From NCBI RefSeq assembly GCF_022829685.1, contig NZ_JAKSYE010000034.1, positions 1-64,000 of the forward strand: a stretch of DNA of 64,000 nt. The letters are read 5' to 3'. This document shows, piece after piece, positions 33,287 through 41,828 of the stretch (positions are counted from its first letter, which is position 1; each line of letters opens with the position of its first letter). The notes beneath the pieces were generated by a model, which was given only the letters and a program-made list of their open reading frames with translations, did no database searches and had not been told where the DNA came from. This DNA comes from Methylobacterium sp. E-045 (GTDB taxonomy: Bacteria > Pseudomonadota > Alphaproteobacteria > Rhizobiales > Beijerinckiaceae). A program made the translations under genes and the position numbers.

Positions 33287-33381
33287 GTTTCCTCCGCGGT
33301 CGAGCGTCCGGCCTTCTTGGTGTTCCGGATGGCGTGCCTGACCGATTATCAAGGTGCACTAAGTTGCAAATAATTCCAAAT

Positions 33382-33404
33382 TTTGGTCCGGTGGAAGGAC
33401 CAAA
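33382..33404. promoter_or_regulatory. Inverted-repeat operator in oxidoreductase/MocR spacer
   Basis: TTTGGTCC (33382-33389) and GGACCAAA (33397-33404) are perfect complements with a 7-nt spacer. They lie midway in the 206-bp gap between divergent starts. GGTCC/GGACC half-sites are common MocR-family targets, so autoregulation plus control of the oxidoreductase is likely. The binding is inferred. Confidence 0.6.
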
Positions 33405-33492
33405 TCCGGCATGCTCCATGGTACCAACCGTTTTGTCGCAGCTGTGGGAGCCGATGGTGGCCGGACGGCGACGGCACCGGTGGAGGTGACGA

Positions 33493-34959
33493 TTGGAACT
33501 GACGCTCACGCTCGACGCGACCTCCGCCAAGCCGCTGCAGGCCCAGGTGTTCGATCAGGTCCGGGCGATCATCCTCGAGGGAAAGCTCAAGGCCGGGATG
33601 GGGTTGCCGCCGAGCCGCCTGCTGGCGGAGCGCCTCGGGATCTCTCGCAACACCGTGAATGCCGCGTACGAGCGGCTCGCCGCCGAAGGGTACGTGAAAG
33701 CGCGCGGTACGGCGGGTCTCTTCGTGGAGCCCATCCCGCCGGACAGCCTCCTGCTGATCCAGCGTAGCGACCGGACCCCGACCAACGGGCCGGTCCCGGA
33801 CGTGGCCGGCGACCCCCTGCTCTGCTTTGCCGGCTCGCCGGGCGGCGGCGGCGACCGACCGGAGCTCGATTTCTGGGTTGGACGCTCGGACCCCGCCGGG
33901 TTCCCCCTTCGGATCTGGCGGCGGATCGTGAACCGACTCCTGTCACGGGAGACTGCCTACCTCACCGACTACTGCGACCCGGCCGGCCTCCCGGAGCTCC
34001 GCGCGGCCATCAGCACTCATCTCAGACGTGCCCGCGCCGTCGCGGTGACGGAGGACCAGGTCGTCGTGACGACGGGCGGGCAGGATGCCCTCAACCTCGT
34101 CTTCAATCTGCTACGGTCCCACACTCGGCAGCTCTGCATCGAGAACCCCTGCTACCTCGGGGCCTCTCTGATCTTCAGGAGCGCCGGCATGACCATCCAT
34201 CCGGTCCCGGTCGACGGCGACGGCCTGCGGACGGACCTGCTGCCCAAGGACCGGGCCAGCCTGCTCTACGTCACGCCCTCGCACCAGTTCCCGACAGGCG
34301 CGATCATGCCGCTGACCCGGCGGCTGGACCTCCTGCGGTGGGCCGAGGAGACCGACAGCTACATCGTCGAGGACGATTACGACAGCGACTTCCGGTACGA
34401 CGGGCCGCCGCTGACCGCCCTGGCCGGCCTCGATGGGGGACGACGCGTCTTCTACGTCGGGACCTTCTCGAAATCCGTCGGCGCCGGCCTGCGCATCGGC
34501 TTTGCTACGGTCCCGCGCATGTTCTGGGACGAAGCGCGAATGCTGAAGGCGCGGATGAGCAACGGCCAGGCGTGGCTGGAACAGGCCGCGCTCGCCACCT
34601 TCATCGACGAGGGGCATTTCGACCGGCACCTGCGCCGGCTGAGGCAGGTCTACAAGGCACGCCGGGACTGCCTCGTCGCAGCGTTGCGGAGCACGTTCGA
34701 CAAGGCCGTCATTCTCGGCGGCGAGAGTGGTCTTCACCTCGTCTGGCGGCTGCCGGATGGCTTCCCTCCGGCCAGGACAATCCAAATCGAGGCGCGCGAG
34801 CGGGGGATCGGCGTCTATGCCTTGTCCAGCGGCGCCGCTTATGACTTCGACCCTGGGGCGGGGGACGACATGCTCGTGTTTGGGTACTCGTCGCTGGCCG
34901 AGGTAGAGATCGAACGCGCCGTGCGGGAGCTAAAGTTCATATTGGACGATGCACGCTAG
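33493..34959 (+). CDS. MocR-family GntR/aminotransferase-like transcriptional regulator
   Basis: A 488-residue PLP-binding regulator. An N-terminal GntR winged helix (PLQAQVFDQVRAIILEGKLKAGMGLPPSR ... ISRNTVNAAYERL) is followed by a fold-type I aminotransferase domain with TTGGQDALNLV, the Asp-Tyr of EDDYDSDFRYDG, and the PLP lysine in VGTFSKSVGAGLRIGF. The start is a TTG with GGAGG 7 nt upstream; there is no in-frame ATG before the HTH. It probably controls the divergent molybdopterin oxidoreductase. Its TAG stop is the end of a miniature repeat element. Confidence 0.88.
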   Translation: MELTLTLDATSAKPLQAQVFDQVRAIILEGKLKAGMGLPPSRLLAERLGISRNTVNAAYERLAAEGYVKARGTAGLFVEPIPPDSLLLIQRSDRTPTNGPVPDVAGDPLLCFAGSPGGGGDRPELDFWVGRSDPAGFPLRIWRRIVNRLLSRETAYLTDYCDPAGLPELRAAISTHLRRARAVAVTEDQVVVTTGGQDALNLVFNLLRSHTRQLCIENPCYLGASLIFRSAGMTIHPVPVDGDGLRTDLLPKDRASLLYVTPSHQFPTGAIMPLTRRLDLLRWAEETDSYIVEDDYDSDFRYDGPPLTALAGLDGGRRVFYVGTFSKSVGAGLRIGFATVPRMFWDEARMLKARMSNGQAWLEQAALATFIDEGHFDRHLRRLRQVYKARRDCLVAALRSTFDKAVILGGESGLHLVWRLPDGFPPARTIQIEARERGIGVYALSSGAAYDFDPGAGDDMLVFGYSSLAEVEIERAVRELKFILDDAR

Positions 34960-35062
34960 AGCATTGTCCGTCATCTCTGGATCACGGACAATATTCTCAC
35001 CTGCTGTGTGGTCGCATTGTCTTCACGCGAGCCGGCATCCACCTCGCTTGAAAATGCTCTAG
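34956..35062 (-). repeat. CTAG-ended miniature element, copy C
   Basis: A 107-bp unit with perfect 9-bp ends CTAGAGCAT / ATGCTCTAG. Read on the minus strand it has GAGGTGGATGCCGGCTCG, the same core as copies A and B, but a different stem-loop (ATTGTCCGT / ACGGACAAT). Its left CTAG supplies the stop codon of the MocR gene. Confidence 0.8.
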
Positions 35063-35330
35063 GGACAAGGCTTCGCGTATCCCATGTCCGCTCTCGCGGG
35101 CCGGCGCCAATGCACCGAGCGACTGACTTGGGTCGCGACCCGTTCCTCCGCGTCCGGGGGGAGGGCGAAAGCCTGCTCCTCTCCCTGAGCCAAGCTTCCA
35201 CGCCAGCGCCCAACCTCGAAGAACACTCGCAATGGCCGGCGGTGGAATGGCGAGGGTCTTCACAAGCGCGGGCCAAGCCGCCTCGCGCGACCGCCGCCCC
35301 ACGGCGGCGGCGCGCGCCAGGCGCCCCCGC
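35063..35330. other. Intergenic stretch with no recognised gene
   Basis: About 270 bp between the miniature element and the next stop codon. It has scattered GC-rich sequence, and neither strand shows a frame with a credible start and family features. Confidence 0.4.
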
Positions 35331-35831
35331 TCAGGCCGGGATCGCGTCCGCGCTGGGCGGTGTCCGGGGGCGGGGCATGATCGTCGCCGGGCAGGGCGGC
35401 GGCTCGTCGTCGTCGTTGCGGCGGCGCGGGCGGAGGTAGCGGTGCAGGTTCGCCAGGCGCGGCCGGCGGCGCGGCGCGGCCCGAGGGGGGCCGGAGGTGG
35501 CCCTCTCCGGGGCGGCGCCGCCGTCGAGTTCGGCGAGGGCCGCGAGCAGGGCCTCGACGGTGACCGGCTCGGCCCTGGCCCCGGTGAGGCAGCGCAGGCC
35601 CGGTGCGTTCTCGAGGGCGCAGGCGTCCGAGACCCAGGAGGCCAGGATCGTCCGCTTCTCCTCGCGGGACAGGAGCGGGTGCGCCAGCACCTCGCGCGGA
35701 TGCCGGAACACGTCCCCGGGGGCCACCACGGCCTGCCACGCCTCGAACGAGGCGGGCTGGGTGGCGGCGGGGTTCATGGGGCCGGAAGGCCCGGCGCCGG
35801 AACGGAAGAAATGCGGTTCCCTCAACGACAT
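35331..35831 (-). CDS. Hypothetical protein with HPREVL-type helical motif, next to hsp20
   Basis: A 166-residue protein. The middle part (DVFRHPREVLAHPLLSREEKRTILASWVSDACALE) matches a short conserved element of alphaproteobacterial proteins (a Pro-Glu/Arg-Glu-Val-Leu, Leu-Ser-x-Glu-Glu-Lys helix) often encoded near small heat-shock genes. The C-terminus is Arg/Pro-rich and disordered (RRRPRLANLHRYLRPRRRND). Same strand as hsp20 with a 100-bp gap, so it is possibly co-transcribed. Role unknown. Confidence 0.65.
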   Translation of the reverse strand: MSLREPHFFRSGAGPSGPMNPAATQPASFEAWQAVVAPGDVFRHPREVLAHPLLSREEKRTILASWVSDACALENAPGLRCLTGARAEPVTVEALLAALAELDGGAAPERATSGPPRAAPRRRPRLANLHRYLRPRRRNDDDEPPPCPATIMPRPRTPPSADAIPA

Positions 35832-35931
35832 GATCGATCCTCCCTATGGCTGTGAGGCCGGACTGAAACAGGAATGCGGCCCTCGGGGGCCCGTGAGCCC
35901 CCGAGGGTGTCTCTCATGGCTGCGTCGACGA

Positions 35932-36414
35932 TCAGGCGGCCTCGGCGCGGTCCTCGATCCGGGCGGGCGCGTTGTCCTGGCCGGCGGGGCTCGTCGCGCC
36001 GGCGATGGCGATGCGGCGGGGCTTGAAGGCCTCCGGCACCTCGCGCACGAGGTCCACGGTCAGGAGCCCGTTGTCGAAGCGGGCGCCGGTGACCTTCACG
36101 TGGTCGGCCAGGTTGAAGGTCTGCCGGAACGGCCGCGTCGCGATCCCGCGATGGAGATAGGCGCGCTCCCCGTCCTGGCCCGCCTTCTGGCCCGTCACCT
36201 GAAGCACGGTGTCGTGCTGCGTCAGGTCGATCTCATCCGGCGTGAAGCCCGCCACCGCCATGGTGATGCGATAGGAATCGTCGGCCACCTTCTCGATGTT
36301 GTAGGGCGGCCAAGTGGTCGACGGCTCGATCCGGGTCGCCTGGTCGAGCAGTGAGATCATGCGGTCGAAACCGACCGTCGAGCGGTAGAGCGGTGCGAAA
36401 TCCAAGGTCCTCAT
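35932..36414 (-). CDS. Small heat-shock protein (Hsp20/IbpA class)
   Basis: A 160-residue holdase chaperone. The N-terminus is of the IbpA/HspA type (MRTLDFAPLYRSTVGFDRMI). The alpha-crystallin domain (YNIEKVADDSYRITMAVAGF ... RRFNLAD-type strand ARFDNGLLTVDLVREVPE) ends in the oligomerisation motif RRIAI. The C-terminal tail is 25 residues. AGGAGG lies in a leader that can pair with an upstream TTGCT, giving temperature control. Confidence 0.92.
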   Translation of the reverse strand: MRTLDFAPLYRSTVGFDRMISLLDQATRIEPSTTWPPYNIEKVADDSYRITMAVAGFTPDEIDLTQHDTVLQVTGQKAGQDGERAYLHRGIATRPFRQTFNLADHVKVTGARFDNGLLTVDLVREVPEAFKPRRIAIAGATSPAGQDNAPARIEDRAEAA

Positions 36415-36501
36415 GACCACATCCTCCTGAAGAGCAACGTGATGACAAAGGGCGCCGGACACCGTGCCCGGCGCCAGAATGCGAGCCGATCACGGCCTCG
36501 C
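36415..36501 (-). promoter_or_regulatory. ROSE-like RNA thermometer leader of hsp20
   Basis: On the minus strand the leader has two strong hairpins: GCGAGGCC/GGCTCGC (36481-36501) and a perfect 8-bp GGCGCCGG / CCGGCGCC (36451-36475). It then ends TTGCTCTTCAGGAGGAT directly before the start. ROSE elements of rhizobial small heat-shock genes have this design: the UUGCU box pairs imperfectly with the Shine-Dalgarno until heat melts it. The fold is deduced by eye. Confidence 0.7.
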
Positions 36502-36559
36502 ACGCGTGAAACGCGGAAGGTCGGGCGCGGTTCCGGGCCGATGTGGATTTTTTTCGAGT

Positions 36560-36755
36560 TGTGAGGGGCGGGCTTCGGACCCGCCTCTCCCCGCATGCGG
36601 AGCTACCGGAGTCGCACCTCCGCTCGACGGTCGTTCCCTCTATCCGAAAGGGTGCAACATGAGGCGCGCCGTGCTCCCTCTCCTTACAGGAGAGGGGACC
36701 CGAGGTGCCCGCGAGATGAGGGAACAGCCTAGCCGCAAGGAATGGGGTCGCCCGA
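36560..36755. repeat. REP-like repeat cluster upstream of hsp20 leader
   Basis: GGGGCGGGCTTCGGACCCGCCTC (hairpin), CTCTCCCCGCATGCGGAG, and CTCCCTCTCCTTACAGGAGAGGGG lie in tandem. They share the CTCTCC/GGAGAG core with the repeats at 47.9 and 61.5 kb. No gene is seen. Confidence 0.5.
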
Positions 36756-37217
36756 TCAGCGCGGGTCGGCGTAGTGCTTGATCACCGCGACCGGGGCGGC
36801 AGGGGCCGGCCACAGGACGAGGCGGTAATGGTCCTCGCCGTCGAGCCCATCGTCGGTGAGGGTGCCGAGGCCGCCGAAATAGGCGCGGACCCGGTAGGGG
36901 CCGGGGGCGACGGTGAGGACGTCGATCGATCCGCCGGTGCATTCGTGGATCTCGAGGCGGCCCGAGGGCAGGTCGAGGCTCGCTTCCGCCACATGGTCCC
37001 ACCGGTCGAGGGCGTCGTCCGGCGCCCGGTCGACGATGGCGAGCTCCACCGGCACGGACATGTTGCGCTCGGGCTGGATCACCACGAGGAACGGCGCCGT
37101 CTTGACCCTCCGGTGGAGATCCTCGTCGGTGTAATCCAGCGCCGTGTCGGGGCTCTCGGCCTGATCCCAGAGATAGAACTGGTGGTAGTCGGCGAAAATC
37201 TCGTACCGCCTCTGCAT
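36756..37217 (-). CDS. Conserved hypothetical protein, possibly ComJ-like
   Basis: A 153-residue protein without signal or membrane segments. EIFADYHQFYLWDQAESPDT, then VKTAPFLVVIQPERNMSVPV and GPYRVRAYFGGLGTLTDDGLDGEDHYRLVLWP resemble the ComJ family (the Bacillus NucA inhibitor) and related single-domain proteins. The similarity is by pattern only. ATG 37217 is chosen over a longer frame because the upstream 38 residues are basic and uncharacteristic. Confidence 0.55.
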   Translation of the reverse strand: MQRRYEIFADYHQFYLWDQAESPDTALDYTDEDLHRRVKTAPFLVVIQPERNMSVPVELAIVDRAPDDALDRWDHVAEASLDLPSGRLEIHECTGGSIDVLTVAPGPYRVRAYFGGLGTLTDDGLDGEDHYRLVLWPAPAAPVAVIKHYADPR

Positions 37218-37327
37218 GGCGTCGCTCTCCCTGGCCGACCGGGACCGACATAGGACGTTCGCCCCGATTTCGCGACGGCCCCGTCCGATGGCGGTGCGAA
37301 GGCCGGTCGCGTGGCGGTCCTCGTCCG

Positions 37328-38524
37328 TCATTCCGCCGGGGCGAGGGGCCGGGATCGCTCCCGTCGCGTGAGGCCGAAGAAGCCGACCGCCGAGGCGACG
37401 ATGACGGCGCCGAACGCCGCCGCGATCCCGAGCACGAGGCCGAACCCGCCCCTCTCATGCAGGAGCGCGATCATCGGCACCACGAACCCGCTCACCGTAA
37501 AGCCGAGGAAATAGCGCACGCTGTAGGCCCTCGCGCGGTAGAGGGGCGGCACGTAGCGGGCCACCATCGCGTCGTTGATCACCACCTGTCCGTAGAGCGC
37601 CGCCATGGCCAGGACGAGACCGGCGAGGAGCGGAACGCCCGTGCTCAGGGCCGCGATGCCGAGGCCGAGCGGCTGCAGCACGGACAGGCCGAGGAACAGC
37701 GCCGGCAGGCTGTAGCGGTCGATCAGGCGTCCCATGGCGAGCTGGGTCAGGGCTCCGAACACGAAGACGAGGGTGGCCACGGAGCCGATCAGCGCCAGGG
37801 GCAAACCGTCGCCGACGCGCTCGTCCACCACCTTCGGCAGGGCGATGGTGGTGATGTTGAAGGTCATCCCGCCGGCCACGATGGCGCAGGCGAAGACCAC
37901 CAGGAGGGGGATCGGCCGGGATACCGCGAGGACCGCCTTGCCCCCGGCCCTGCCCTGCGCGCCCTCGCCGTCGCCGGGGACCATCGCCAGGAAGGCCGTC
38001 CCGCAGGCGAGGCAGACGAGGCCCGGCACGAGGAAGGCTGCCTGCCAGCCGAACCCCGTCGCCAGCAGCGCCGTGACCCCCGAGGCCGTCGCGGCGCCGA
38101 CATTGCCCCAGACGCCGTTCACGCCGAGATCGCGCCCGAGGCGGCGCGAATGGGAGACCAGCATGGTCGAGCCGACCGGGTGGTAGATCGCCGAAGCCAG
38201 CCCGAGCACGCAGAGCCACAGGGCGAAGGCCGTCGGGCTCGCGGCGCTCGCGACCCCGAGGCACGACAGGCCGTAGCCGAAGAAGAACACCGCCATGAGA
38301 TTTCGCCGTCCGAACCGGTCGGCGAGCCAGCCCATCGGCAGCGCGCAGAGGCCGAAGGCCACGAAGGCCCCGGTGGCGAGCGCGATCAACTCCCCATAGG
38401 AGAGCCCGGTCTGCGCCGCGATGGCGATCACGGCGGTCGGGTAGATCAGCAGGACGAAGTGGTCGAGGGCATGCGCCACGTTGACGAAGCGCAGGGTGCG
38501 ACGGGACAGGGTTTCGGCGTCCAT
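37328..38524 (-). CDS. Major facilitator superfamily transporter
   Basis: A 398-residue inner-membrane carrier with about 12 helices. The MFS loop 2-3 motif is GWLADRFGRRNLMAVFFFGY, and helix 5 has the Gly-rich VNGVWGNVGAATASGVTALL seen in drug/H+ antiporters and Fsr-like exporters. The substrate is unknown. ATG 38524 lacks a strong ribosome binding site; TTG 38530 is an alternative. The neighbours give no clue to function. Confidence 0.8.
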   Translation of the reverse strand: MDAETLSRRTLRFVNVAHALDHFVLLIYPTAVIAIAAQTGLSYGELIALATGAFVAFGLCALPMGWLADRFGRRNLMAVFFFGYGLSCLGVASAASPTAFALWLCVLGLASAIYHPVGSTMLVSHSRRLGRDLGVNGVWGNVGAATASGVTALLATGFGWQAAFLVPGLVCLACGTAFLAMVPGDGEGAQGRAGGKAVLAVSRPIPLLVVFACAIVAGGMTFNITTIALPKVVDERVGDGLPLALIGSVATLVFVFGALTQLAMGRLIDRYSLPALFLGLSVLQPLGLGIAALSTGVPLLAGLVLAMAALYGQVVINDAMVARYVPPLYRARAYSVRYFLGFTVSGFVVPMIALLHERGGFGLVLGIAAAFGAVIVASAVGFFGLTRRERSRPLAPAE

Positions 38525-38640
38525 CGACAAGGAATCTCCGCGGGCAGGCTCCCCTCTACCCGACCCGCTCTATGCCGTCCGGCCGAAAAGTGTACGCAAT
38601 TCTGCTTCGGGTGACGGTGCGAGCCCCGGCTTTCGCGGCC

Positions 38641-38841
38641 TCAGACGATGCCGCTCTCCTCCACCGGCCACGGCTTGCCGAGCCGCTCGGCCACGGTTGC
38701 CGGATCGTGCCCGACCGCGGCGACGGCTGCCTCGACATCTTCGATGGGGGTCTGGAAATAGCGGGCCCAATAGGCCTTGTCGCGGGGCTCCGTCAGCGTG
38801 ATCGTGCCCGGCATTTCGGGCGTTGATGGGGTCGCACTCAT
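38641..38841 (-). CDS. DUF3606 small protein
   Basis: A 66-residue product: ITLTEPRDKAYWARYFQTPIEDVEAAVAAVGHDPATVAERLG is the DUF3606 motif (Tyr-Trp, Leu/Val, Val-Gly pattern), common in Methylobacterium stress-linked regions. Its ATG overlaps the stop of the upstream disordered protein by 4 bp. Function unknown. Confidence 0.75.
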   Translation of the reverse strand: MSATPSTPEMPGTITLTEPRDKAYWARYFQTPIEDVEAAVAAVGHDPATVAERLGKPWPVEESGIV

Positions 38842-39050
38842 CGGGCGTTCTCCTCGGCTTCGGTGCCGGGGCGGTCGCTCGGCTCGTCCGGCGTTTCCTG
38901 GACGGTCCCGGTGACGGTATCCTTCGGGCCGGTCGCGGCGCCGTTCTCCTCGGGCTTGGTGGAACCGCCGCCGCGCGATCGGTCGTAGGTGGATGCGGCC
39001 AGATCCTCGTTCACCCTGGCCGGCTCGGGCGGTGTCGTCGTCTCGGACAT
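38838..39050 (-). CDS. Short disordered hypothetical protein
   Basis: A 70-residue, Glu/Pro/Thr-rich product (MSETTTPPEPARVNEDLAAS) with no predicted secondary structure. It overlaps the DUF3606 gene (ATGA), so the pair is one transcription unit. An upstream in-frame ATG exists, but the start at 39050 fits better with the spacing. No family recognised. Confidence 0.55.
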   Translation of the reverse strand: MSETTTPPEPARVNEDLAASTYDRSRGGGSTKPEENGAATGPKDTVTGTVQETPDEPSDRPGTEAEENAR

Positions 39051-39109
39051 GCGTCGCTCCCTGATCTGGCGGGGCAACGCATGAAGCGCGACGTGGGTTC
39101 GGGCGGGCC

Positions 39110-39934
39110 TCAGTCGAGGTAGCTCAGGGCCATGCCCGTCCGGGGATGGGGGAAGACCCCCATGCGCACCCCGTAGATCGCCTCCAGCCCCTCCGGCGTC
39201 ACGATCTCGGCGGGCGTTCCCCGTGCGATGAGGCGTCCGCCATGGAGCGCGATGAGGTCGTCGCAGGTGCGGGCCGCCATGTTCACGTCGTGCAGGACGA
39301 CGACGACGGTCAGGCCGCGCTCCCGCGACAACTGGCGCACGAGGGAGAGCACCTCGATCTGGTGGGCGATGTCGAGGGCGGCGATGGGCTCGTCGAGGAG
39401 GAGGCAGCCGGCATTCTGGGCGACCAGCATGGCGAGCCAGACGCGCTGGCGCTCGCCGCCGGAGAGACTGTCCACCATGCGCTCGGCGAACGGAGTCACG
39501 GTGGTGAGCCGCATCGCCTCGGCGACGGCGTCGCGGTCCGCCGCGCCCATCCGGCCCAGCGCCCCGTGCCAGGGATAGCGGCCCATGGCGACGAGTTCCC
39601 TGACCAGCATGCCCGGTGCCTGCGGCGTCGTCTGCGGCAGGTAGGCGACCTCGCGGGCGAAGGCGCGGTCCCCCAGATGCTCGATCTGGTCGCCCTTGAA
39701 CAGGAGGCGGCCGGCGCTCGGGGCCTGCTGGCGGCCGAGCAGCTTGATCAGGGTCGATTTGCCCGAGCCGTTATGACCGATGAGGCCGATGACCCGGCCG
39801 GCGGGGATGGTCAGGCTCAGGGGCTGCAGCAGCACGCGCCCGGGAACCGAGAACGTGACCCGGTCGAGGCTGTAGACCGCCTCGTCCGGACCTGACTCCC
39901 AACGAGGTTCCGCATCGGCTCGGCTCAAGGACAT
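39110..39934 (-). CDS. Iron-siderophore ABC transporter ATPase (FhuC/FecE-like)
   Basis: A 274-residue ATP-binding subunit: Walker A GHNGSGKSTLIKLL, Q-loop EVAYLPQTTPQAPG, signature LSGGERQRVWLAMLVAQ, Walker B LLLDEPIAALD, H-switch VVVLHDVNMAARTCDD. Closest in type to FhuC, the partner of the FhuD- and FhuB-like genes 12 kb away in this locus. It is the second gene after the N-hydroxylase on the minus strand. Start uncertain between 39934 and 39967, as neither has a strong ribosome binding site. Confidence 0.88.
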   Translation of the reverse strand: MSLSRADAEPRWESGPDEAVYSLDRVTFSVPGRVLLQPLSLTIPAGRVIGLIGHNGSGKSTLIKLLGRQQAPSAGRLLFKGDQIEHLGDRAFAREVAYLPQTTPQAPGMLVRELVAMGRYPWHGALGRMGAADRDAVAEAMRLTTVTPFAERMVDSLSGGERQRVWLAMLVAQNAGCLLLDEPIAALDIAHQIEVLSLVRQLSRERGLTVVVVLHDVNMAARTCDDLIALHGGRLIARGTPAEIVTPEGLEAIYGVRMGVFPHPRTGMALSYLD

Positions 39935-39999
39935 CGTTCGCCCGTTCGACGCTGCAACGCACGCCATGCCGGTGCCATGCCGGTGGATCGAGGGCCGCG

Positions 40000-41382
40000 T
40001 CAGGCCCGCGCGCCGGCCCTCTGCCGGTCGGCGAGGAGCGATTGGGCGATCTCATGCCCCCGCATGACCAGGATGGACAAGAGGGTATCGCTCAGGCCGT
40101 GAGTGGGTTCGCTGAACCCCTGGAGGTAGATGCCGGGCTCGAAACCGGGGCGGGTGGCGAGACGGTAGTCGCGCCCGATGGTGCCGTCGGTGAGATGCGG
40201 GGCGAGGGACGGCATGATGGTCTCCAGGCGGTCGCGGCGATAGCCCGTGGCCATGATCACGGCGTCGTAGGGTTCCCGCGCGGTGAGGCCGGTGGCGGCG
40301 TCCAGGGTTTCTAGGACGATCTCACCGGCCTGCTCAATGGCTCCGACCACGGTGGTCCTCGGCCTCAGGGCGTGCCGATGCTCCCCGCTGACCTTCTGCT
40401 GGTAGAGGATGTCGAAGATCCGAGTCAGGAGGTCGGTGTCGATCACCGAGTAGTTGGTGCCGCGGAACTCGTCGATGATGGCCCGGCGTTGGGTTTCGGG
40501 CTGGCCGTAGACGAAATCGGTGAAGTCCGGGTTGAAGATCTCGTTGACGAAGGGGCTGTCGTCGGCGGGCTTCAGCGCCTGCCCGCGGAAGATCATGGTG
40601 ATATCGGCGGTGGGGATGCGGCTCTGCAGGTCGAGGAACAGCTCCGCCGCCGTCTGGCCCGCGCCGATGACGGCGATGCGCGGACGGCGCGCGGAGCCGT
40701 CCGGCAGGGGAACGCCCTCGATCCGCGACAGGTAGAGCGAGGAGTGGAACACCTGGGCGCTGCCCTGCACTTCCTCGAAGACCGGCAGGATGCGCGGCTC
40801 GCCGCCCGTGGCCAGGATGACGGCGCGGGTCCGCCGCCTCTGCTCGCGGCCATCGGCCTTGCGCGAATGGACGAGGAGGTGGCGGATCGCGTCACCGCGC
40901 CCTTCCGGCTCGACGGCCAGAACCGTATCGCCATAGTCGCAGCGATCGGCGAAATGCCCGGCGACCCAGCGCAGATAGGCGTTGAACTCGATCCGGCTCG
41001 GAAAGAATGACTTGCGGTTGATGTAGTCGATCAGCCGGCCATGGACGTGGAGGTAGTTGATGAAGGTGTAGGGGCTCGTCGGATCGCGCAGGGTGACGAG
41101 ATCCTTCAGGAAGGAGATCTGCATCCCGCTGTCGGGCAGCAGCATCCCCCCATGCCAGACGAACTGGTCCTGGCGCTCGAGGAAGCGCACGCGCGGCTGG
41201 CGGCCCCGCTGCCGTCCCGCCTCGTCGAGGGCGATGGCCAGCGACAGGTTCGACGGGCCGAAGCCGATGCCCAGCGCATCGTAGACCGGCGCGTCGTCTT
41301 CGTCCCCGCGCCTCACGCCCTCGTCCCGGAAGACCCCGCGCAGGGGGAAGGACGTATCCGGGTGGTCGTAGGATTCCGTCAT
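40000..41382 (-). CDS. L-ornithine/L-lysine N-monooxygenase (siderophore hydroxylase)
   Basis: A 460-residue flavin-dependent N-hydroxylating monooxygenase that makes the hydroxamate precursor (N5-hydroxyornithine or N6-hydroxylysine). FAD motif LGIGFGPSNLSLAIAL, the substrate/NADPH motif IAVIGAGQTAAELFLDLQ, and MISFLKDLVTLRDPTSPYTF-type segment are those of PvdA/IucD/SidA enzymes. The late MATGYRR motif is present. GGAGG lies before ATG 41382. Operon with the FhuC-like ATPase; divergent from mbtH and the synthetase. Ornithine is favoured over lysine by general similarity only. Confidence 0.9.
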   Translation of the reverse strand: MTESYDHPDTSFPLRGVFRDEGVRRGDEDDAPVYDALGIGFGPSNLSLAIALDEAGRQRGRQPRVRFLERQDQFVWHGGMLLPDSGMQISFLKDLVTLRDPTSPYTFINYLHVHGRLIDYINRKSFFPSRIEFNAYLRWVAGHFADRCDYGDTVLAVEPEGRGDAIRHLLVHSRKADGREQRRRTRAVILATGGEPRILPVFEEVQGSAQVFHSSLYLSRIEGVPLPDGSARRPRIAVIGAGQTAAELFLDLQSRIPTADITMIFRGQALKPADDSPFVNEIFNPDFTDFVYGQPETQRRAIIDEFRGTNYSVIDTDLLTRIFDILYQQKVSGEHRHALRPRTTVVGAIEQAGEIVLETLDAATGLTAREPYDAVIMATGYRRDRLETIMPSLAPHLTDGTIGRDYRLATRPGFEPGIYLQGFSEPTHGLSDTLLSILVMRGHEIAQSLLADRQRAGARA

Positions 41383-41576
41383 CACCGAACCTCCATTCCT
41401 GCGCCGAGCGACACGGATCACCGCGGCGATCCGCCGGCAGTCGTCAGGCAAAGGGACGTTCGGGCAGGGAAGGGATTTAGGAGCCGACGGGAAAAATTGT
41501 GCGCCGCGGCTTAAATTTCGGCGATCCGCCACCGTCTCTGGCAGCGTGACCGACTTCTTTCGCGGAGCGCGACGCC

Positions 41577-41792
41577 ATGGCCATCGACGACAGCGAAGCG
41601 ACGTTCCTCGTCGTGATCAACGGTGAAGAGCAGTACTCCGTCTGGCCCGCCCATCGTCCGGTGCCGGCCGGATGGAGCGCGACCGGCTTCTCCGGGCCCC
41701 GCGCCGCGTGCCTGGAGCATATCGATACGGTCTGGACCGACATGCGGCCCCTGAGCCTGCGCCACGCCCTTGCCGGCGACGCCCGCGCCTGA
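41577..41792 (+). CDS. MbtH-like protein
   Basis: A 71-residue NRPS activator: FLVVINGEEQYSVWPAHRPVPAGWSATGFSGPRAACLEHIDTVWTDMRP holds the conserved Asn-x-Glu-x-Gln-Tyr-Ser-x-Trp and the Trp-x-Asp-x-Arg-Pro end. It binds and stabilises adenylation domains. Directly upstream of the synthetase with a 36-bp gap. Confidence 0.95.
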   Translation: MAIDDSEATFLVVINGEEQYSVWPAHRPVPAGWSATGFSGPRAACLEHIDTVWTDMRPLSLRHALAGDARA

Positions 41793-41828
41793 ACTCCGGC
41801 GCCCCGCTTCGATGACATCTTAGGACAT

